Assembly (NCBI GenBank): GCA_963682025.1
Contig: OY821519.1
Span: 69,864,025-69,928,024, forward strand
Length of the DNA stretch: 64,000 bases
Direction: 5' to 3'
Source: Cordilura impudica
Lineage: Eukaryota; Arthropoda; Insecta; Diptera; Scathophagidae
Shown here: positions 45,193-56,206 of the stretch, piece after piece
How the letters are laid out: each line of letters begins with the position of its first letter
How positions within the stretch are numbered: the stretch's first letter is position 1
Made by a program: the position numbers and the translations under genes
The notes under the pieces: model-generated
What the model was told of the DNA's origin: nothing
What the model saw: the letters and a program-made list of their open reading frames with translations, nothing else
Database searches by the model: none

Positions 45193-47245
45193 ATGTCATT
45201 TAATACAATATATTGTTGTAATCCATTTAAAAAAGTTGCTCATGTCCGGAATGCAAGAGGACTTCGAAAAGTTCAGCAATGGATGACTGGAATTAGTAAT
45301 AACATTTCAATATCAAATAAAATATGTGATATATGCAGAAGAGAACTTTATAAATTAAAAGGAAGTGTAAACAATAATATTCAATCTATGAACGAGCCAG
45401 AAAACGAGACTTCAGACTCGGAAAGTGAAGCATCAGTTTCGGGAGATGTTCGAATTTCTAAGTTAAACGAAAGTTTAACATATTTACAAGAATCTCCAAT
45501 ATGTTCGAGAAAAATTCCATTAAAAGGGTATACAACTAGAAAGTTAGAAAAAATAACAACATCAATTAAAACCAACATTTTTCCAAATTCAACACCTTCA
45601 ACCTCTCACGTATGCCCAGAATCGGAAATAATCGAACAACTAAAAGAAAAGTTTAAATCAATAACTAAAAACAGTGATAAAATTCAACTTTTAACTATTT
45701 TACCTAAAAGCTGGACATTGAAAAGAATGGAGGAGGAATTTCAAATAACAAATTTCATGGCACGAAAGGTAAAAAACTTGGTTGAGACAGAAGGCGTATT
45801 GAGTACACCGAATCCAAAACTTGGAAAACGATTGCCATTAGAAATTGTTGATGTGGTAAAAATCTTTTATGAAACTGATGATGTCAGCAGATGTCTACCA
45901 GGATGTAAAGACTACGTGTCAATAACAGAAAATGGTGTAAAAGTAAAAAAAAAATAAAAGACTTTTACTCGGAAATCTTCGAGAAGTTTATGCTTTATTT
46001 AAAGAAAAACATGAAGGGATAACTATTGGAGTTTCTAAATTTTGTGAACTTCGGCCAAAAAATGTGGTTCTAGCAGATGCGTCAGGAAGCTATAATGTAT
46101 GTGTTTGTAAAATACATCAAAATACAAAACTAATGCTCCACGCAATAAACCTGAAAAAATTGACAGAAAATGTGCAGGATTTTGTGCTGGAAACTTATAA
46201 AGATTGTTTAAAAAGACTTATATGCAATCCCCCATCACCCAATTGCTACCCTGGCAGATGTAGCATGTGTCCAGATATACAAAATTTTAAAGAGAAACTT
46301 GGTGAATTATTATTAGAAAATGAAATTGATGAAATCGTATATAAACAGTGGATAAGTGTAGATAGAGACTCTTTGGAAACTATTATTAAAGAAACTGATT
46401 CTTTTCTGGATTCTTTATGCGAAAAACTGCAAACTCTTCTACCCCATTCATTCGTATCTAAAGAGCAGGGTGCATTTATAGCTCACAAAAAGTCTGCGTC
46501 GGAAGAAAATGAGTATTTAGTAATTTGCGACTTCTCCGAAAATGCAACTTTTGTGGTTGAGGATTCTGTGCAAGGCTTTTTATGGAATAATAGCCAGGCC
46601 ACACTATACCCAATAGCAATTTATTACAAATCAAATGGAAAATTAGAAACAACAAATTTTATAATAATATCAGACTGTCTAATACATAATACCATAGCAG
46701 TTCATTTATTTCATCGCCACCTAAATGAGTTTTTAAAAAACAAGTTTTTGAAAATACCAAAGAAAATTTTTTATTTTTCGGACGGTTCTTCCGCTCAATT
46801 TAAAAATAAAAAAAACTTTGGCAATTTATGCCATCATAGCGAAGATTTTAATTGTTCCGCTGAGTGGCATTTCTTTGCTACCAGTCACGGCAAAGGACCT
46901 AGTGATGGTCTTGGGGGAACGGTAAAGCGTGAAGTACGAAGAGCCAGCTTGCAACGTCCATTCTAAGATCAGATAACTACTCCTCTCCACTTGTATAATT
47001 GGTGTCAGCAAACTCTTCAGAACTGCAACTTTGCATATTTAACGGAAAAAGATTATGAAGAAGAAGAGAAATTGCTAACTGATAGATTTATAGGATTACG
47101 TACAATTCCGGGAACTCAAAAGCAGCACAGCTTCATACCAATTTCAAAAACACAATTACAAGCTAAAATTTATTCCGCTGATAGCAAATTTGTAATTGAA
47201 AACATTTATAACAAAACGAAACAACAACAACAGCATTCATCATAA
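45193..47245 (+). pseudogene. Transposase of element B, two lesions
   Basis: The ATG at 45193 opens MSFNTIYCCNPFKKVAHVRN, a Cys-containing N-terminal region with a later CDICRRELYK pair, probably DNA-binding. A Ser/Glu-rich linker and the block SWTLKRMEEEFQITNFMARK follow. The frame stops at 45957 in an A-rich run. One frame away it continues at once as LLLGNLREVYALFKEKHEG and SKFCELRPKNVV. VCVCKIHQN, a Cys cluster (CYPGRCSMCP), ICDFSENATFVVEDSVQGF, YFSDGSSAQFKNK and EWHFFATSHGKGPSDGLGG follow. A single in-frame TAA at 46964 interrupts, and the same frame goes on to 47245 (DQITTPLHLYNWCQQT). Apart from these two lesions it is nearly complete, which makes B the reference for the truncated gene in A. 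Family name not known to me; DDE-type catalysis is inferred. Confidence 0.75.
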
Positions 47246-47455
47246 TAATGTCAACAACAACAACAACAACATTCATCATAATAATGTCAACAACAACAAC
47301 AACAACAACAGCATTCATCATAATAATGTCAACAACAACAACAACAACAGCATTCATCATAATAATGTCAACAACGCCAACAACAACAACAGCATTCATC
47401 ATAATAATGTCAACAACGCCAACATCAACAGCATTCATAATAATAATAATTCACT
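47218..47455 (+). repeat. CAACAACAA...CATTCATCATAATAATGT minisatellite
   Basis: Five to six units of 33-42 bp, each a run of CAA/CAACGC followed by ATTCATCATAATAATGT. The number of CAA triplets varies. The unit length is always a multiple of three, so every frame stays open and gives Gln-, Asn/His- or Thr/Ile-rich translations, which are by-products. It begins at the C-terminal end of the transposase frame. Confidence 0.85.
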
Positions 47456-47456
47456 T

Positions 47457-47944
47457 GTTAAATATCTACCTTTACTCTATGATAAATATTTCTGGATCCC
47501 AGCATACCCCCAGTCTGAAATTTTTTGGAACTTTAGGGAAGGAACCAATCTTAAACATATATTTTTTTCAGATTTTTAAAATTGTCGTTTTTACAGCTAT
47601 AGCCTCCCGAATTATAGGTCAAGAGATGTGACCTTTGACCTTTCCAAAAAAAAATCATGTTGTATATCAAATTAAAGGTAATTAATTAACCTTTCAAATG
47701 CGACCTTGATAAGTTGCGTCACTATAATATTAATCAAGAAAATGATAATTAAGTAAGTACAACTTTGTACATTTTTATAGTTTTTCCCGATATTCAAGAC
47801 CTCATATTTCCGGATCCAGATGCGTCAGTGAACTTAAATTTAGGATTTTTCTTATTCCTCGCATACACTTTAATCCTGCCAAAATTCAGCCAATTTGGAA
47901 ACAGTGATGTAAAAAACAGCCATATTTTAAGTTGAGTTCAGATG
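47457..47944. repeat. Right TIR of element B
   Basis: Begins TTAAATATCTACCTTTACTC. Contains about 50 bp near 47660-47710 (AATTAAAGGTAATTAATTAA and flanks) missing in the left arm. The outer end GTTGAGTTCAGATG is a degraded form of the CATGTCAA terminus. Confidence 0.8.
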
Positions 47945-48990
47945 GTTTAACCCATATGCAGATGACATTGTTGAATCCAAGGCTCTTTGGGCCAACAATC
48001 AACACTGATTCTTCTGCGCCTAAAAATAAAACCTATACGCCAGCCTTTTGCACCCAACCTCAAAAGGGCTTTGAATAAAGTTGAAGGAAAATGAATGACA
48101 AATGTTGTCATCTGCGAGAGAGAATATAGGATTAAAGGTTTGTCTAAGAAGGTCATTCAGAAAGATATGGAAAAGAGAGGGAGAAAGAACAGAATCTTGG
48201 TGTACCCTAGAATTAAGCTGAAACTCATTGGATGATACCCCATTAATAACAAAACTTATTGTGGGGTCTGTGAGAAAACTCGATATAAATCGAGAGAATT
48301 CAATGTCAGTCCCAAATGCAATAAGCTTTGATATCAATGTACTGTGCAACACTTTGTGAATGTATTGACTCCAGCGCTCAGAAACAAGAACTAAGAACTT
48401 TGTGGAACGATTTTCACGGAAGCCATTCATAAAAAATATGAGTTGACTTCTAGATAGTTGACAAGATGGTAATTAATCATGCTCTCCATCACTTTTAAGA
48501 GCACAGAGCAGATTGCAATTGGACGGTAATTTTCAGAGTTATTAGCCTCACCCGTTTTAGGGATTGGTTGGATATTGGCGATCTTTCATTAAGAGAAGAG
48601 ATGAAAAGGTTGAAATGGGGATGAAATGGACTAGCTAGCATCCAAGAAAACTATTTCAGCATCCTTCCGCGGAGCCTTACTTATCTTGAGATCTGAAAGA
48701 ACCTTTTTAACTGCACAAGCTCGGAAGAATATTTTAGGCATAGTAGTTGTTGATCGCTATCCGGCAAAAAAGAATTTTTTGCAAAAAGTTCAGCTAAAAA
48801 TTTAGCCTTATCAACCGAGGCAGTGAATATTTGGTCATTCATTATAAGACTTGACCAAAAACTCTTGCTACCCCGAGGAGCAGAAACAACTTTAGCACGA
48901 AGACGTTGATCGTAATGATATTTTTAGCGTCTTAGTATTTTGGCACATTCGGTTCTCGCCTGTTTACGTAGCATAGCAGTAACGGAACTT
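47945..48990 (-). pseudogene. LINE reverse transcriptase (5' half of a split LINE)
   Basis: Read 5' to 3' on the minus strand from about 48990: DKAKFLAELFAKNSFLPDSD, then NYRPIAICSVLLKVMESMI, then MNGFRENRSTKFLVLVSERW, a degraded KAFD block, LISKLIAFG, FISSFLTDPTISFVINGVSS, and SVLSPSLFHIFLNDLL with a degraded ADD. After QRALDSTMSS the reading breaks at element B and resumes at 44399 with MSGIGIEESD. Jockey/CR1-like. Many frame changes. Confidence 0.75.
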
Positions 48991-49327
48991 TTATCTTCAT
49001 GATTGTGGTTCACTTTCTCAAAGGCTTTGAGTTGATGTTTTATAAATATTTTCCTCTGTTCCGAATTTCGAATTTCTCTCTACGTGATGACATTTTAAAA
49101 TTATTTATATTCAGTCATATCGTTCTTGTTATTGCTCTACAATTTCATTACATTGTTATTCAATTCAATTTTATTCAGTAGGGCACGCGTGTTGTTTAAA
49201 AATAAAGACCCTTGTTATGCCAGCCGCCTCAATTTATTATTTTAACCTAAGGTATTTTTATGTGCAGTTGAACGATTACAGAAATATAAATTTCTCCAGA
49301 GAAAATATATACACATTATGCACTCAA

Positions 49328-49645
49328 TCAATGCAGCCGTGATACTACACTATGGAATACACACTTCAAATATCCACCGAAAACCACACTTTTAATTGTT
49401 TGTGCGCCTGTTTTGTCATAAATCAATCTGATAGATATTTTATTATTTTGGTAGAAGTTAAAATCACACTTAAAATACTTCATTTCATGTAGGCACATTT
49501 CTTTAAGATGTTCAACATCACACCATTCCCCTAAATATTTATACCGGAACCAAACAATGAGGCCAAGAGAAATTTTCATCGTTTTCCCTATAGAGGTGAT
49601 TGCATATGAAGAAGAGACAACGCCAAGATAAACAAACAGCAACAT
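49328..49645 (-). CDS. Possible small secreted protein, 105 residues
   Basis: A continuous ATG-to-stop frame with balanced codon use. The N-terminus MLLFVYLGVVSSSYA looks like a signal peptide with a cut after SYA. The mature part has four Cys (EWCDV, EMCLHE, KYFKCDF, LKCVF), which could form two disulfides in an extracellular protein. On the same strand, TATAAATA (49675-49682) lies 30 bp before the ATG, closer than usual for a promoter plus leader, and an AATAAA (49233-49238) lies about 90 bp after the stop. I do not recognise the family. It could be part of a spliced gene, or a chance frame, but unlike most frames here it has no low-complexity bias. Confidence 0.4.
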   Translation of the reverse strand: MLLFVYLGVVSSSYAITSIGKTMKISLGLIVWFRYKYLGEWCDVEHLKEMCLHEMKYFKCDFNFYQNNKISIRLIYDKTGAQTIKSVVFGGYLKCVFHSVVSRLH

Positions 49646-49690
49646 CCCCCTGACACTAAATGGATGAACTACAATATTTATAAATAGTAA

Positions 49691-50573
49691 AGAAAAAATG
49701 TGTGATTGTTTATTTGTTTGTTGGATTTTGTTGGGGGGTTCAAACTCGGAAGTTATGTGTTATTTTTATACACCCACACATTTGATGACTGTGAAATGTT
49801 TTCTCATAAGCTTTTAACATTATCCGAGTCGATGTAAATTTAAAAAGTCATTGGGCGAAATGTTTCTATTCATTTTAGTATAATTAATACTCGCATATGT
49901 ATGTATGTCTGAATCTCTTTTGAATTTAGGTTAATTTTCTTTTCATTACAGAAAAAAAGAACATAGGGATTATTTTCGGAATATTTTTCAAAATGTGCAT
50001 GAGTTAAAGTTGAAGAGCCAATAAAATTAATGTAAATTCCATAGTACTATTTCAAAAGATTTCACTTTCACTAAATTTAAAAATGGATTGATCTTTTATT
50101 GTTATGAATTTAAACGAAATTCTTTCTAATTTCGTAAAACTAATGCTTTGTATTCTTTTATCCTTTTATTGTAAATATGTATGTATGCCTTAACAGCAAT
50201 TGGTTTGTTATTGCAGAAAGTCATTTGCAAAAACTTTTAAATAATGTGAAGAATCTAAAAAATTTAATTGTTGTTTTATATATTTTAGGCGAAAAGGGAG
50301 GAGTCGGATCCTAAGCTTTTTAATATAACATCAATAACAAAATATAAACAAGGGCCTTGGAGAAGATTATTGGTTGTAACATAACAATGTTCCAAAACAA
50401 TTTAAATCATCACTCGATCTTAATTCCATACAGCATTGTGGGATTTGCTGAATCTCAGGATCTGTCAGCATAAAATAAACTCAAAGGATATGTTTAAAAG
50501 CGTCATTTTGATGAGTGATGAAAAAGCTGATAAAGGTCCTAAAGGTCAAAACGTATCCTACAAGTACAACTCT
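49691..50573. other. No gene recognised
   Basis: No supported coding region. A CAG acceptor-like stretch (TTGTTATTGCAG) occurs near 50206-50217 with no clear exon. Confidence 0.3.
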
Positions 50574-50652
50574 AACCACTATGACTTTGTGCTGATGTTT
50601 TTAACTGCCAAAAATATTTGACCTAGATCTTTTATTATACCGATAGACTCAG
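50574..50652 (-). mobile_element. INE-1-like repeat (family Z), 3' fragment
   Basis: Reverse-complement match to the Z 3' end: CACTATGACTTTGTGCTGAT, TTTGACCTAGATC and ATTATACCGATAGACTC. Confidence 0.6.
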
Positions 50653-50712
50653 AATGACTTTTTGATTTAATACAAGCAAAGGCAGTACATAGGTAAAAAC
50701 AAATTTTAAATT

Positions 50713-52710
50713 CCCTGTAGGAAATGTCACTAGTGAATCAGTACTGATTCACTATTGACACTGTCACCAGTACTAGTGACTTATTATACCCCCGACAATG
50801 TGTTTTTACTATAGACATTTAACATGTGCGTGTCATTGGAAATCTACTACTGACACTGGTACTATTGAGTAGGTAGTTCTTTTGGGACCATATGTAGACA
50901 TTGTCACCAGAGATTCACTAGTGCATTTTAGTAATTCTAATCTACACTTTTGGTACTTTTATGATGTAAATGTCAGTAGTGAATCTGTACTGACCCTCTG
51001 TTGACACAGTCACCAGTACTAGTGATGTATTATACCCCCGACAATTCTAGTCTACACTTTTGATACTTTTCTGAAATAGACGCCGTTAATTAAACTTTTG
51101 TTAACATTTGATATTTTATTCAAAAAATTAAGGAATTCATAACAGGTACATTTCAGCCTTTTAAATAGTATTTAAAAAAAAATTAAATTAAATTTTCATT
51201 AGAAATAGGTATTTTAAAAAAGTAATAATTATATTAATAATACATAAGGTACATTTCAGCGTTTTAAATAGTATTTTAAAAAAAAATTTTAATTAAATTA
51301 AATTATAAATAGGTATTTTAAAAAAATATTAATTTTCTTTGCTCGATGAATCCATGTTTTAATTTTTTTTTTTTTAGAATTGCTTCGACCCATTTGTTTG
51401 AAATATTTTTTTTTGGCACTGCAATGCTCCTCTAAGCGTTTTATCGGTGGCTTCACTAATAGTTGATATTACGTCTGGAAATAGAAACAAAAAATATTAA
51501 AAATTTTGAGAACTCTAATATCAAGATTTTTACCTGTTAAAGCTTTAAAAACGTTGGCGAAATCACGCAATCTCTTTTTTCCAAAAGAACCATCAACATT
51601 AAAATTCATAATTATATTTTGGCCAAATACTTGATGCAGATTAGTTCAGCATTACCAGCAAATAGAGATTTTATTTGTCTTATCTATAGAACATAAAGAA
51701 AAAATAAAATTTTATACGTGTATTAATTTCACAATAAAGTCAAAGACTTACGTATGGGTCTGAATGTGTGGTCAATTCCTATGTGGCTTCAACTCCTATG
51801 TGGCAATAATTTCATAGAAAAACTTTTCTAATTGAAATTGCTTGGCTTTTACCTAACAGAGCTGTAGCTGACAGAGGAACATCTAGACCTTCCTCCTATA
51901 ATATTACAAGAAGCTTTTCTAAACACCTTCTGGAAGGTGCTGTTTCAATATACCAATTTCTTATCTTTTCACGCAAACTCAATTTGGCGTTTGGCAAATC
52001 TATCACTGATTCCAAAAAATCTTCTGCAGGTTCCACAAAACTTTCACAATTTACTCTTTCACTTAAATTAATTTCATTTTCATTTTTTCTACTTTTATAC
52101 AAAATTGATTGTTTTTTCACTTCACGTTTATAATTTCTTTTACTCATAACGAATGTACGTATAGTGCTTCAATTGTTTTAAAAACACGTTTATTTACCTT
52201 TAAATTAAGTTTTTATTAAATTATTTTAAATATTTTTTACAAACAATTTTTCTTGCAGCCGCTTTAATTTTTAACACACTAATAAAAACATTAAGAAGAA
52301 GCAGGGCTTTATTACAAAGCTTTAATTTTTGAGGCTTAATTTAGCCGCTGACATTCTCTTAACATTGCTGGCGCCGAACTCGTCAGCTCTTAATTTTTAA
52401 TAAACAAAAGATATACAAAATATGAAAAACGGTATTTTGTATGTACTTTTTAAATTTATAAAGATTAATGTACTGCATACTTATAGCGGAATTGACAAAA
52501 TACTAGATTAATAAAATCAGTTATGCCGCCGACGAATAATAGCGCTTTGGCGGCGAATTAGAACTCTTATTTGTTGTGTATACATTTTTTTTTTCTAATC
52601 AAAGCAAATAAAACATGTAGACACTTTGTTGACAATGTCGCCAAGAAGTCTCCAAAATAGTTGACAAAACTGGTGACTTGGAGACACTTGCCCCCAGGTT
52701 TCCTTCAGGG
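50713..52710 (-). mobile_element. Element D: 2.0-kb candidate TIR element of unknown family
   Basis: Short inverted ends: CCCTGTAGGAAATG on the left and TTTCCTTCAGGG on the right. Near both ends are repeated GTCACCAGT/ACTGGTGAC-type motifs. The left side has a direct repeat of about 80 bp (50724-50803 and 50969-51048). A minus-strand, apparently multi-exon gene lies in the middle. The ends are too short for certainty and no target duplication is evident (flanks AAATT and TTGAT). If real, the superfamily is not one I can name. Confidence 0.45.
51380..52147 (-). pseudogene. Multi-exon gene in element D, DUF4806-like end
   Basis: The ATG at 52147 opens MSKRNYKREVKKQS. A Glu/Ser linker follows, then LREKIRNWYIETAPSRRCLE and LLVIL. 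An in-frame TAG near 51896 precedes EEGLDVPLSATALLGKSQAI. The L..W.......ALS.LL..L..........LL segment is typical of a widespread invertebrate TE-linked N-terminal domain. Farther on, FNVDGSFGKKRLRDFANVFK, a GT donor, a short intron (about 51478-51535) with a TTTCTATTTCCAG acceptor, and ISTISEATDKTLRGALQCQK resemble the NxDG..GK..F.D...Y..I.......AT..E....L end of DUF4806 proteins. A second intron with TTCTATAG acceptor is likely near 51685-51755. At least two stops make it a pseudogene or a mis-split gene. Confidence 0.45.
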
Positions 52711-53078
52711 TTGATTTCATGCAGGTTTTGAATACATATGTATATTAATTTTGCTTTCAGAATACGGCAGTAAGTAATGAGTCTACTTTCGTACCATTGT
52801 GAAAAAAATTAAAAATTTTTTTTAAAACTTGTCAATCTTTTTTGCCATGTAGTACAAGCAGTTTGGACAAAATTACCAGAAAGAAGAGAAAGGTACAGAA
52901 CACGCACACATTTGCAAAGAACATTGCTAATTAAAGAAGTTTAGCAGAAGCTCGTACAAAAAACAAAAATATGTATGCCTGGTTGTTTCCAGGGCCGACC
53001 CCATGGTCGAGACAGTCCAAGACCTTACGGCCGACTGCCAGACTGGGGCGTCATATATAAAAAATGTAAGAGTGTTAA
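52711..53078. other. No gene recognised
   Basis: Spacer between element D and the Z2-type repeat, with one GC-rich segment near 52990-53050 of unknown origin. Confidence 0.3.
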
Positions 53079-56000
53079 ATTCGGCTGTGCCGAATCTTTG
53101 ATACCCTCCACCTCGGTTTGAGTCTTGATAATAAATGTAAATGAAAAAGTAAACAATTTGTTAAACTTAATACAAAATTATTTCAGCAAATTCATTGGGT
53201 TGGTTTTCGTCTTTTCTATTATTTCGGATTTGTTTCGGTGTTTGCTTTTTGGTCATCGTGGTTGCTGATCGGCAAGCATTTAGGTTATATACCTATATGC
53301 ATGCGTTTCCGGTTATATGATATAACTTCTCGTTTAATTTAGTTTTTGCTAATTAAATAGCCCGCCCTAACCTCCATTGCAAAGGTAATGGTTGTGTAGG
53401 GTGGCTATATGCACTAAATCGTGCTAATTGGAGATGGCTGTATAGTTTCTTTTAACTGGCCAAATATTTCTTCATTGCGGCCATATAGGTCGGATGGAGT
53501 AACAAAATAATAACCAAAAAAAAACTCTCTCAATTTTTTTATTAAAATATTGCCATATTTGGAAAACATAGAGAATAAATTTATAATAATAAATATTCAA
53601 TTTAGGGATGCAAACGCAAAAAACCAAATGTCCCATTTTAACATTTTAAATAAAATAATTTGTTCTCTTTATTTTCTGAAAAACTTCAAATTTTCATCCA
53701 AAAAAAATTGTGAAAATTTATATATAAAAAATAGCAGTCTCATCAAATTGCGTTTATTTATGTAACAGTTTTTATGTTCGCAATTCTTAAATATCATTTG
53801 ACGTTTTCTGAAATTCATTGAATTTAAATTAATGTTTTCTGTAGTGTGATTCTGTAAATTTCAACGATCCAACAATCGCAAAATATATCGACAGCTATTG
53901 TTGTTTGCACTAAGGATTAAGTGATTCACTAAGTACATACATCTTAACGACAGTCGACAAAATTATTTTTCTATTTATTTAAATTGTAAACGAGTGGCAT
54001 CTCTGTCAAAATAAGCTAAAACACAAAGAAGAATAGAAAAAAACAAATTACTTCGTGTTTGACAGGATGATTTTATGTTTATGTTTAATATCTTTATTTT
54101 TTTACTAATATTTCTGTGTATTTATTTGAAAATGAAATAATGAATTGAATATGCTCTTTAATTTTTTTATTTATATAAAAAAGTTTTTTAATTAAAGCAA
54201 AATATTTTCACTATTTTATGATTTTTATTTATGTATGACGAAATTTCAACCTAAATATTTAAGTTTTTATCGATTGAATAAACAACACAAAAATGGTTGT
54301 CGTTTAGATAACAACAACAGCTGACTTTAACAATAGCGATTATCGTTTAAAAATTTTACTGATAATTTTGCAATTTTCTTTTTTTAACGATTCGACTATC
54401 GTTAAAAGAAGTTACTAAATCGTGATACTGAAAAGCTATTAATTTCTCCTGAATGTCAGTATTTTTTTTTTAAATGTAAAAATTTTTTAAATGTAAACAT
54501 AGGTATTTGGTGTTTTTTTTTTTTTTTTGGAATTTCAATTTGTGTTTAACGAATAAAATTTATATATTAAAGATGCAATTGATGTCTTCTAAATTTAAAA
54601 TTATAATTTCCGACATTTTGATATGATTTTCTGAAATTCAATTAATTGTAATTTATAATTGGAAATTTTTTACTTCCAGTTTTTAGAATTGATATTTTCT
54701 TAAATTTGGAAAATTTAAAAAGTGCAATTTTGTATTTATGTGAATAATAATGCTTTAGTAATTATAAACAATTTTTAAAAATTAGATATAATCGCAATCA
54801 GATATTTTGTAGGTAAAGCAGAATAATAATTCTATGTATATAACTATGTAGAACTGTTTTGAAAGCAAAAAACTCATTGATGAACCCGGTAACTCTATTT
54901 TTTTGTAAAGGCAACAAACAGTTAATATGCCAAACTTATGTTCATATTTGTAAAAGAATAATGAAAATACGTATGAAATAAAAGACCAGCCCGTGTATAC
55001 TCTTAACATTGTTCTGTATGATATCCAGTTGAAAATATTAACATTCATGTTAAAATAGAAATAACTATTGCAAAGCTAATTAGAACAAAAATTGTGGCGC
55101 CATCTGCTGCGGCATAGTCACGCTGAGCAAAATGAAGTGACACTCTGTTAATGCAAAATAAATGTATTTTCCCCACAACAAAATATTGCAGAATTGTATG
55201 TAAATAAAATAATATACCGACTTATTTCTAACATGCAGTTGTTATGGATATACATATATAATATATGTATATTATTTGTATTATTAAATATGTTTATATA
55301 AATTTATAAATAAATTTATACATAAAATTTTTTTTTTTGCTATATTTACATTGTTTTTTTTTTTATTAACAACTAGGTATTTTAGCATTATTTGCTTTAG
55401 ATGTTGGTGAATTTTTACTCCCTTTATATTAACTCGTAGTGTCTGCTTGTCGAAAAGATTTTGGATCGTGGTAATAATAGAAATGATCTAACAAATTTTT
55501 AGAGTGATGCCAAAACAATGGAAACTTTAAAATTTTTCTACCAGAGTTAATAAAAAAATGTACAAAGGGATAGTTTTTATTATATTATTACCACAATGAC
55601 CACAAAAACATCAAGTCCAGCTATGACAACAACACAACATTTAGAATAACAACAAGAACAATATAGAAACATCATATTTTTCATTTTTTTTTTTAATTTT
55701 TCAGAGATTTCCCTGGACATGTTCCTCCGATTTTAATGATTTTTGAGACAGAAATCTTTCCATGAATTTGGTGAATCATTCTCACTGAAAACGATCACTG
55801 TAGCTACACTATTCAGGGCGTGATCGTGACAAGAACAACATAGAAAATTATATTTTTTCAAGACTTTTTTTAGTTCTTCATTCAAATCTCGTGCGCTAAT
55901 TGACCGATTTGGACGATTTTAAATAGCAAACTTTTCAGGATGTTAGTAAATCATTTTCTATGTCAACGAGCACCCTAGCTGCCCGATTGATGCCGTCATC

Positions 56001-56206
56001 GTGATTTCCACAGACGGACAGACGGACAGACGGACAGACAGACAGGCGGACAGACGGACATCGCTATATCAACTCCGGTTGTTATAAGGATCACAAATAT
56101 ATACATTTTATGGGGTCCAAAATTTTTTTTCTAATTATTACAAACGGAATGACAAACTTATATACTTATATACCCTCTGCACACTGGAGCGGAGGGTATA
56201 AAAAAA
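53079..56206 (+). mobile_element. INE-1-like repeat (family Z2), expanded by other sequence
   Basis: The 5' palindrome ATTCGGCTGTGCCGAAT (53079-53095) is followed by CTTTGATACCCTCCACC. The 3' end is CACTGGAGCGGAGGGTATAA near 56187-56206, preceded by (GACGGACA)n and CATTTTATGGGGTCC. The plan is the same as in family Z: 5' hairpin, ATACCCT, GGAC-type microsatellite, AGGGTAT. The roughly 1.9 kb of AT-rich sequence at 53540-55440 has no recognised gene and is probably inserted or unrelated, so the two ends may not belong to one copy. Confidence 0.5.
56009..56062 (+). repeat. (GACA/GACG)n microsatellite in family Z2
   Basis: About thirteen GACA or GACG units, in the same relative place as in family Z. 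Confidence 0.85.

Larger units (their letters stand above)
44400..47944 (+). mobile_element. Element B: DNA transposon with long TIRs
   Basis: A 3.5-kb element with inverted arms: left about 44400-44806 and right about 47457-47944. The left outer end is CATGTCAAATCAACC, like the CATGTCAAGTGCACC of element A. Shared arm blocks include CCTATAATTCGGGAGGCTAT and its complement. The left arm lacks roughly 50 bp that the right arm has. It carries a plus-strand transposase pseudogene homologous to that of A and a minisatellite. It is inserted in a LINE, whose two halves flank it. Confidence 0.85.

Noticed and set aside
47196..47631. Open frames rich in Asn/His/Val or Thr/Ile on both strands
   Set aside because: They are translations of the CAA/CATAATAAT minisatellite, whose units are all multiples of three; no independent gene.
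56009..56062. GACGGACA array considered as a CRISPR-like or regulatory array
   Set aside because: It is a simple tetranucleotide microsatellite without spacers, and recurs at the same place in Z-type elements.
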